13,760 nt of DNA. Source: Candidatus Kapaibacterium sp. (GTDB lineage: Bacteria; Bacteroidota; Ignavibacteria; Kapaibacteriales; UBA2268). The notes beneath the pieces are model-generated. The model did no database searches, was not told the DNA's origin, and saw only the letters and a program-made list of their open reading frames with translations. Both the position numbers and the translations under genes were made by a program. Where the stretch lies: assembly GCA_938038165.1 (NCBI GenBank), contig CALHRB010000015.1:1-13760 (forward strand). Direction: 5' to 3'. This document shows, in pieces, positions 7,640 to 13,760 of this stretch; within the stretch, counting starts at the first letter, position 1, and every line of letters starts with the position of its first letter.

Positions 7640-9289
7640 TTAGATAAATCCTATAATGATCATATCATTATTTTTGTTGATTCCCGAAATTATCTGTAGT
7701 ATTTCATTATTTGCTTCCAAGATAATATCGGGTTTTAATAGTTTTTCGATCTCATTAAGAAAAGGGGGATAAAGAACTACTTTTTTTTGCCTTTTTAAAT
7801 CAGCAAACAATCTCTTGAAACTTTTATGATATATTTTGGTGGGTTCGACTGCAATAAGGGTGATATTGTTAATTTTTTCTCCTTTTTCTCTTTGTTTAAA
7901 GATAATTTCACCAGTACTGGCAACAATTTGCTGTTCTTCGTAATCTTTAAGAATAAATTCGTATTGGAATATTTTGTCTGTGAATTCTGTAATTATCGTA
8001 TTTTCAAATGGATCCCAATTAATTATGTCAGGAATGCTGCCATACCCTACGAATGATTTAATAATCTTGTTTTCGTTAGATATCTTTATCTGCCATTCTT
8101 GTAATCCAGCTTCGCTGAAGGCAGAAGGATAAAATCTGACGGAAGGAATAATTAAAGAACTTACAGTGTCTATTTTTTTTTCAATTTTGTCTTTTTTTTC
8201 TTTTCTATCAATAGAATAAATATTATAGATATTTTTTACGTATTCTATATTACTGGCAACTGATTCAGTACCATTAACTGAAACAAATACTGTTTTTAAT
8301 TCTCCGATCAGGATTGGGAGAGGTTTCGGAATTTGGCGTTCGTAAATTTCCTTTATATAGACATTATGAGTAATAGAATTTTCAGAAAATAAGCTGTCGT
8401 GAATTATTCGTGTTTCTTTCAATTCTATTGTTTCATTATTTATCTGAGAGCTAAAAATGGTTGTGGTATCCCTTGTAAGTGTGGTATCGTAAATTATGTT
8501 TTGTTTGTTCTTGTTTATGTATAATAAATTAAGACCGGCAGAGATAGCAGTGAACTTCCAATCGGAAGATGATAAGTAGCTGTTAACTAAAAATTTAAAC
8601 GAGATCTCGGGAGAGATACCTATTTTTCCAAAGGACAATATGTTTTCATCTAACGAAATTGTTGTTCTTGTGGAGAATATAAACTGACTTAAATTATTGA
8701 TTTTGCCCTCGTGATTACCAATTGGGATAATATATTCTAAGTCATCGGGCGATATAATTGTTTGCCTCTGAATGAAATAAGTAGAAATCGGGAAATTGAA
8801 AGCAAATTGAAGTGAAAGGTTAATAGTATTGAAAAAATTATATCCAAAACCGAGTGAGAATTCAAAATTATTAATATTGGTTTCTAAATTGTGGCGGATC
8901 AGAGCTTCAATCGGTTCGCCTTGAATAATTACTGTTATATTTTCGAAGTCAAGGAAGTCCAATTTAGATTTTGAAAAGAGAAGTGAAGAAGTAAGAAAAA
9001 AATTATCGCTGATATTTAAGCTGATTATTCCACCACCAACAAAAACAGGGAAATTTTTTGAAATTGTCAAGGGCATGTCAGGCCTTGGAATATTGGGAAG
9101 AGAATTGAAATTATAGCTGTAATTCAAAAAAGAAATTTCGGATTTTGCACCAAAGTTTTTAATTAATGACTGGGAGTGTAACGATATCGCAGATACAAAA
9201 ACAACAATTAAAAATAATATTTTAAATTCCGATTTCAAAAACAAAAAAAAATAATACTTTCGAATAGAGAGTAAATATAAGAAATTCAA
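7640..9289 (-). CDS. Outer-membrane beta-barrel protein with C-terminal Ig-like region, non-ATG start
   Basis: The product is up to 549 residues. It has a signal peptide (KSEFKILFLIVVFVSAISLHSQ, about residues 19-40). Alternating aromatic/polar strands typical of a small outer-membrane barrel run from about 45 to 265. A polar linker follows, and then a region near residues 385-465 with an Ig/FlgD-like pattern: EWQIKI, FVGYGSIPD, NWDPF and YEFILKDYEEQ. The last 35 residues (LKPDIILEANNEILQIIS...MIIIGFI) resemble the first beta-alpha-beta of an OmpA domain, but the ORF ends where the G-H/Y-T-D segment would follow. There is no ATG before the signal peptide: a stop lies immediately upstream of TTG 9289. 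The options are TTG at 9289, 9244 or 9238; the last gives the neatest signal peptide (MKSEFKILFL). It follows the glycosyltransferase gene by 25 bp (76 bp with the last start) and is probably co-transcribed. Its specific function is unknown. Confidence 0.7.
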   Translation of the reverse strand: MNFLYLLSIRKYYFFLFLKSEFKILFLIVVFVSAISLHSQSLIKNFGAKSEISFLNYSYNFNSLPNIPRPDMPLTISKNFPVFVGGGIISLNISDNFFLTSSLLFSKSKLDFLDFENITVIIQGEPIEALIRHNLETNINNFEFSLGFGYNFFNTINLSLQFAFNFPISTYFIQRQTIISPDDLEYIIPIGNHEGKINNLSQFIFSTRTTISLDENILSFGKIGISPEISFKFLVNSYLSSSDWKFTAISAGLNLLYINKNKQNIIYDTTLTRDTTTIFSSQINNETIELKETRIIHDSLFSENSITHNVYIKEIYERQIPKPLPILIGELKTVFVSVNGTESVASNIEYVKNIYNIYSIDRKEKKDKIEKKIDTVSSLIIPSVRFYPSAFSEAGLQEWQIKISNENKIIKSFVGYGSIPDIINWDPFENTIITEFTDKIFQYEFILKDYEEQQIVASTGEIIFKQREKGEKINNITLIAVEPTKIYHKSFKRLFADLKRQKKVVLYPPFLNEIEKLLKPDIILEANNEILQIISGINKNNDMIIIGFI

Positions 9290-9314
9290 TTAAAAATCAG
9301 TTTAAAAATCTAAA

Positions 9315-12300
9315 CTAACTGGTTTGATTAACTAAAATATCGTCGAGCAATTGAGAAGCCTCAGAAAGAAGGGGATCGAGTTTAACCGCCCAGTTCAACA
9401 TTTTTTGAGCTTCATCATAAGCCAAAACTGTTAAAAAGCATTTAGCCGCACCAAGACAGGCTTTTGCATTGGTCGAGTTATATTTCAATGCCTCAGTATA
9501 AAGGCTAAGGGCTGATTCGGCATCTTCAAAAGAAAGGAAAATATCAGCTGTGTCAGTCAATAAATCGTCGAGAGAAATACCCAAACCGGTATCGAATTTT
9601 CTTGTTCTCCAGTTGTTGAAAAGCTCGGTTAAAGCTTCAAGAGCTTCGGTGTCGTTGCCAGATCGAGCCAGATATTTTGATTTGATATATTTAACGTCGG
9701 TGTTTTCGCTGTCAAGCTTCTCTGCTTCGGCAATATAATATAATGCTTTATCTAAATCAGTATGGTTGAGGTAAATCTCCGAAAGTCTGAGGTATGAATG
9801 AATCTTGTAGTAAATTTCTCCTTTATCTGATTCTAAAAAAATTAAAAATAAATTCTCTGCATTTTTAAAATTTTTGTTTAGATACTCAGACTCTGCATTT
9901 AGAAAATGATCAATATCGTCTTTTGCGTCAGTAAGAATTTCCTCGTTTTCCTTCGCTAAATCTAAATTATAGAGAAAATCTAACCTTGAAAGCAATTTAA
10001 GAGTGGCTTTTTTCCATGTCCAGTTGGTTCTTGCTTTATGAGAAGCAAGAAGACCTTTGATTTTAACAGACGATGGTTTAGAGTAAATTTCTTTCATGAT
10101 TACGGTCAAAGCATCCTGTTCTGGCTCGAGAACAAAGGCTTCGCCGGTGAGCTGATGACCGTCAATTACATTACCAATAGAACGTTTCATCGCTGGGATA
10201 TACCAAGCTATGTCTTCATCGGTAAAGTCATCAGTGGAACCACCTTTTGTAACAACAACAGGCAAACCGCAAGCCATTGCCTCAAGGGTTGGCAATGAAA
10301 AACCTTCGCCTCTATAAGGACAGACAAAAACATCGCAGGCTCTGTAAAGCGAAGCCATCTCCTGCTCGGTTAAAGAATTGTCAATATAGATTATTTCAGG
10401 GGAATTAGGCTTAACTTTCAATATTTCAATTTGTTCTTTTGCTGTCTGACCTTTATAAAATGAGTCTCCGCCCATATCTTTGACAACAAGGCAAACGTCA
10501 TCTAATGAATTAAATGAACAAGCATAAGAATTGAGTAACACATCTATGCCTTTTCTGAAAATTGTTCCGCCAACAAATAGGAATTTGAGCCTCTTGTTAG
10601 TTTTAAGGTTGTATTTTTTGCCTGTCGGCTTGAATATTTCAGGGTCTATCCCATTTGGAATTACTTGAACTTTATTAAAATCAACGCCTGAATTAATAAA
10701 ACTTTGTCGGGAATAATTACTTGGAGTCCAAACTTCGTCAACTTGATTGAACAACTCGGCAAAATCTTTTCTTAATGTTGAGAATTCCCAGGGTTGCATA
10801 ATAATCCATTTGGCACCTTTCGGGGGTTCGAACTGAGGGGGCCACTGATGTCGGATCCAAACATAAGGAAGTTTAGAAACAACTTCGTCAACTTTTTCCT
10901 TGAAGCGAATGTCGTGCTTTATCAAAGCATCGTTTTTAATTGTTTTTTCGGGAAGATATGTTTCGGGTTCGTAGGGTATAATAGTTAACTCAATATTTTT
11001 AGCATTAATTAGGTTTGAACAATGCTCCCTGTTAATTAATGCAAGAGAATGATAAACAAATTGAGAGCCTTCCCACACTATGTTTAATTTTTTGTCTGTT
11101 GTCTTCGTCTTATTAGGTTTTTGCAGAATTTCTGGTTCATAAAACGAAGAGCCATTTGAAGAAAAATCAAAGCTGAGCTGCTGAGATTTGGCAGGATTAT
11201 ATCGAACCTCAACCCCGTTCCAGTCAAGAGAATAATTTGGAAGAATACCCTCCTGATCTAAAAGTCTTATTTTCCTGATTTTGTTTGAATAATTTGAATA
11301 GAAATCAAACAGAGCTTTCTGATAGTCACTGCTCCAATTCAATTTTACTTCGTAAATTTTGGAAGGTTCGGGTTTATATTTTTTATTTTCAATTTCTGAA
11401 AAAGCAGATATTATTATCTCCGGAGAGAGTTCATTCATACATTCGATATTACATTTTTTAGTCCAATAGCAATTGAGGCAGCTAAGGGAATCATTTCGGA
11501 CTACAGAAAAACCAGTTGAATGATTGCCGACTAATGCAGGGTTGGTTGGTCCGGCAATCAGAAGAGTCGGTTTTTTGGCTAAGTTATGGGCAACGTGGAA
11601 AAAGACACTGTCAATTGTTATGAATGCATCGCAATAATTAACCAAAGCAACTTGCTGCCGAAAAGTAAAACCTTTTTCACCACAGTTTAATACATCAAGA
11701 CCATTGGCATAATTTTCGTGAAGCCCAAAAAGTATGAATTTATGATTGACATATCGCTTTCTTAAACCGTCAAGTAGTTCATTGCCAAGGGGATAAGAAC
11801 GTTTTTTATCTTTATTTGTAATTAATTGAAGTCCGATAATTTTGCTTCCTTTTGCAAAATCATTAATAACATTTTCTGCCCAAATGAGTTCTTCGTTTGT
11901 AATATAATAAATCAATTCTTTGGAATTTAGCTTGGTTCCTGCAATATTAGCGAGAATATCAATAAAATGAATACCGTTGTAATATTCAGGCAAATTAGCA
12001 ATAAGATTGTTATAGTCAATAATCCTGTCAGAGTTTGCCAGTAGTAATTTTTCTCTCTCGCTATTCTGAATGATGAACTGTTTTATATCGGTATTTCCGT
12101 AAAATATAGGTTCAACCATCTGCTCTCCCGAAACGAAAATGTCAAGGTGAGGAAAATTCGTTTTAATTTGGTGTATAACAGATGTCATCATCAATGCATC
12201 GCCAAGAGCAGGTGTAATCCTTATCAGAATTGTTTCACCTTTTGAATAGTCGTAATTCCAGAAAACCGAGGAGAAGCTTGTAAGATTTTTATTACTGCTA

Positions 12301-13760
12301 ATTTGCCTTATAATTTGAGCAGATTCCAAATTCAAAGGGTAAAGCATCCCGTTTTCTAATTTAAATCCGTCATTTCGGAAAAATTCGACAGCATCTTTTT
12401 TAACAATTTGAGACCATTTGTCCATAAAACGAATTCTGTTTTTTATATCCCTCGATGACATGGGTAAAAGCAAATCATTCATTTTGTCCTCTTTTAGCTT
12501 TTTGGTGCCGGACTCAAAATGATAAAGAACAGCCTTAGGATTATAAATGACTTTTTTGCCTGTTTGATTAACCTTCATACATAAATCTGTGTCCTCCCAG
12601 CCAAAATCATATTCCTCGTCAAAACCACCAACTTGTTTGAACAAATCAGTTCGAATTGCGAGGCAGGCACCTGTAACAAACTGGAACTGTCGCCTTAGAT
12701 TAGCATATTTGAAATCAGAAGGCAACTGAACGTAAGCATGGAAAGGTGATTCGTCTTTATGGGGCATTGGACCAAAGACCATTCCAGCGTGTTGTATTGT
12801 TCCATCCTCGTAAAGTAATTTAGCACCCTGAATTCCTGTGTCTTCATTTTCTTCGAACTCTTTTATTATTTCATCATACCAACCCGGCAAAGGCAATATG
12901 TCGTTATTCATGAATATAAGATATTTGCCGGATGCTATTTTTGCACCCTGATTGTTGATTTTTGAATAGTTAAGATTTTCCTGATTCTTTATGACTTTTA
13001 TTTTATTGCCCAAAGATTGTAAAAACTCCTCTGTTCCATCTGTCGAGGCATTATTAATAATTATTATCTCAACTTCCGACAAATCAACAGTTTTGAAAAG
13101 ACCATCCAGACAATTTTTCGTGTAATGCAGTTGATTATGAACCGGAATGATGATCGAAGACTCGATACTTGTCTGATTGAATTGATAGGAAGGTTCGATG
13201 TCCTCTTTAGGAAGGATTGAACGATAAGCCTTATCCCAGCGATGGCAATTTTTTTCAATAGAAAAATCATTGTGAATAATCTCGTATGCATTTCTGGCAA
13301 TGTTTTCTCTGAAATCCTCGTCTTCGATAAATTTTCTGATAGCATTATACCATTGCTCGTAATTATTATCAACCAAAACTCCAGTTACTTCGTTTCTGAT
13401 GCTAATAGCATATTCACCGACATTGGAATATATACCCGGAATACCGCAGGCGGAGTATTCAATCCATTTGATATGTGATTTTGCACGGTTGAATGCATTG
13501 TCATTCAAAGGTATAACAGCAAAATCTGCTTCAATAGTTTGAAGTTTTCGAAGATATTGATAATAATCATTATAAAATTCATCTATTATCTTTACATTTT
13601 GATGATGACTCAGGGCAGAAAATGTTGTTCCGCCCCACATAAGAAGTTCAACGGCTCCGTCAAATTCGTTTAGAATTCTTCTCAGCACATCTTCTATTTC
13701 TTTAAAATCAGGCTCGTGGGTGATTGTTCCGCTAAAGAGAATTTTTACGGGACCATCGCT
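9315..13760 (-). CDS. Multi-domain glycosyltransferase GT4/GT2/GT9/GT4 with TPRs, N-terminus outside window
   Basis: The reading frame is open to the window edge, so the visible 1,481 residues are the C-terminal part of a larger protein. A GTG at 13688 is not the start, because the upstream codons continue a glycosyltransferase fold (ILFSGTITHEPDF). Domains in order: the C-terminal half of a GT-B enzyme (1-185); GT2 (about 198-415) with IIIPVHN, the metal-binding NND at 285-287 and GWEDTD with Glu389/Asp390; and GT9 (about 505-790). The GT9 part has TPALGDALMMTS, a DSVFFHVAH segment and the cysteine set C761-x2-C-x5-C-x3-C774. A GT4 domain follows (about 889-1257) with E1152-x7-E1160 inside EGFSLPTLEAMACGLPV. 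TPR-like helices fill about 1280-1476. It probably builds a surface glycan or decorates a protein, adding several sugars from nucleotide donors in the cytoplasm. The acceptor and sugars are unknown. It ends with TAG just before the barrel protein gene. Confidence 0.94.
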   Translation of the reverse strand, partial: SDGPVKILFSGTITHEPDFKEIEDVLRRILNEFDGAVELLMWGGTTFSALSHHQNVKIIDEFYNDYYQYLRKLQTIEADFAVIPLNDNAFNRAKSHIKWIEYSACGIPGIYSNVGEYAISIRNEVTGVLVDNNYEQWYNAIRKFIEDEDFRENIARNAYEIIHNDFSIEKNCHRWDKAYRSILPKEDIEPSYQFNQTSIESSIIIPVHNQLHYTKNCLDGLFKTVDLSEVEIIIINNASTDGTEEFLQSLGNKIKVIKNQENLNYSKINNQGAKIASGKYLIFMNNDILPLPGWYDEIIKEFEENEDTGIQGAKLLYEDGTIQHAGMVFGPMPHKDESPFHAYVQLPSDFKYANLRRQFQFVTGACLAIRTDLFKQVGGFDEEYDFGWEDTDLCMKVNQTGKKVIYNPKAVLYHFESGTKKLKEDKMNDLLLPMSSRDIKNRIRFMDKWSQIVKKDAVEFFRNDGFKLENGMLYPLNLESAQIIRQISSNKNLTSFSSVFWNYDYSKGETILIRITPALGDALMMTSVIHQIKTNFPHLDIFVSGEQMVEPIFYGNTDIKQFIIQNSEREKLLLANSDRIIDYNNLIANLPEYYNGIHFIDILANIAGTKLNSKELIYYITNEELIWAENVINDFAKGSKIIGLQLITNKDKKRSYPLGNELLDGLRKRYVNHKFILFGLHENYANGLDVLNCGEKGFTFRQQVALVNYCDAFITIDSVFFHVAHNLAKKPTLLIAGPTNPALVGNHSTGFSVVRNDSLSCLNCYWTKKCNIECMNELSPEIIISAFSEIENKKYKPEPSKIYEVKLNWSSDYQKALFDFYSNYSNKIRKIRLLDQEGILPNYSLDWNGVEVRYNPAKSQQLSFDFSSNGSSFYEPEILQKPNKTKTTDKKLNIVWEGSQFVYHSLALINREHCSNLINAKNIELTIIPYEPETYLPEKTIKNDALIKHDIRFKEKVDEVVSKLPYVWIRHQWPPQFEPPKGAKWIIMQPWEFSTLRKDFAELFNQVDEVWTPSNYSRQSFINSGVDFNKVQVIPNGIDPEIFKPTGKKYNLKTNKRLKFLFVGGTIFRKGIDVLLNSYACSFNSLDDVCLVVKDMGGDSFYKGQTAKEQIEILKVKPNSPEIIYIDNSLTEQEMASLYRACDVFVCPYRGEGFSLPTLEAMACGLPVVVTKGGSTDDFTDEDIAWYIPAMKRSIGNVIDGHQLTGEAFVLEPEQDALTVIMKEIYSKPSSVKIKGLLASHKARTNWTWKKATLKLLSRLDFLYNLDLAKENEEILTDAKDDIDHFLNAESEYLNKNFKNAENLFLIFLESDKGEIYYKIHSYLRLSEIYLNHTDLDKALYYIAEAEKLDSENTDVKYIKSKYLARSGNDTEALEALTELFNNWRTRKFDTGLGISLDDLLTDTADIFLSFEDAESALSLYTEALKYNSTNAKACLGAAKCFLTVLAYDEAQKMLNWAVKLDPLLSEASQLLDDILVNQTS

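Noticed and set aside
7637..7651. Small hairpin GGATT-N5-AATCC at the stop codon of the barrel protein gene as a terminator
   Set aside because: The stem is only 5 bp, mostly A/T, overlaps the stop codon, and is not followed by a U-run on the transcribed strand.
10038..10298. Plus-strand ORF (86 codons) opposite the GT4 domain
   Set aside because: It lies opposite the conserved GT4 active-site region and has no features of its own. Other plus-strand ORFs (1129-1323, 5952-6173, 7268-7489, 7826-8056, 9550-9738, 10794-10988, 13242-13478) and the minus ORF 13064-13372 were rejected for the same reason.
13688..13688. GTG as the start codon of the large glycosyltransferase
   Set aside because: The frame stays open to the window edge, and the 24 codons before it continue the glycosyltransferase fold. 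The gene is therefore partial, not started here.

Overview
The window is AT-rich, and every convincing gene lies on the minus strand. The sequence therefore reads from right (13760) to left (1). A SusC/SusD pair, a Bacteroidota-type -7 promoter element and an outer-membrane barrel protein with a C-terminal Ig-like region point to the Bacteroidota / FCB superphylum. An early-branching group such as Ignavibacteriota is possible. The strong Shine-Dalgarno sequences at the SusC locus are unusual for typical Bacteroidetes. The phylum assignment is inference.

Right part (13760 to 7640): the window opens inside a very large multi-domain glycosyltransferase. Its visible 1,481 residues hold, in order, the tail of one GT-B glycosyltransferase, a GT2 domain, a GT9 (heptosyltransferase-like) domain, a GT4 domain and C-terminal TPR repeats. 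Its N-terminus lies beyond base 13760. It is followed closely by a signal-peptide-bearing outer-membrane barrel protein. That protein has no possible ATG start, and it ends inside what looks like the first half of an OmpA-like domain.

Left part (7470 to 7): this looks like one functional unit. phnW encodes 2-aminoethylphosphonate:pyruvate transaminase and overlaps by ATGA with a 12-helix MFS transporter of the DUF5690 type. The transporter carries an Arg-Lys-x-Phe motif reminiscent of organophosphate:phosphate antiporters. A gap of 201 bp holds a perfect inverted repeat and a TATATTTG promoter element. After it comes an 18-codon leader ORF whose stop overlaps the SusC start by ATGA, then SusC, then SusD 14 bp further on.

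Taken together, the left block suggests an uptake and catabolism locus for an aminophosphonate. SusCD would bind and import the ligand across the outer membrane, the MFS protein would move it across the inner membrane, and PhnW would start its breakdown. The C-P bond-cleaving enzyme that should follow (PhnX, or PhnY plus PhnA) is not in the window. It could lie to the left of base 1, downstream of SusD. No rRNA, tRNA, CRISPR array, insertion sequence or integrase was seen.
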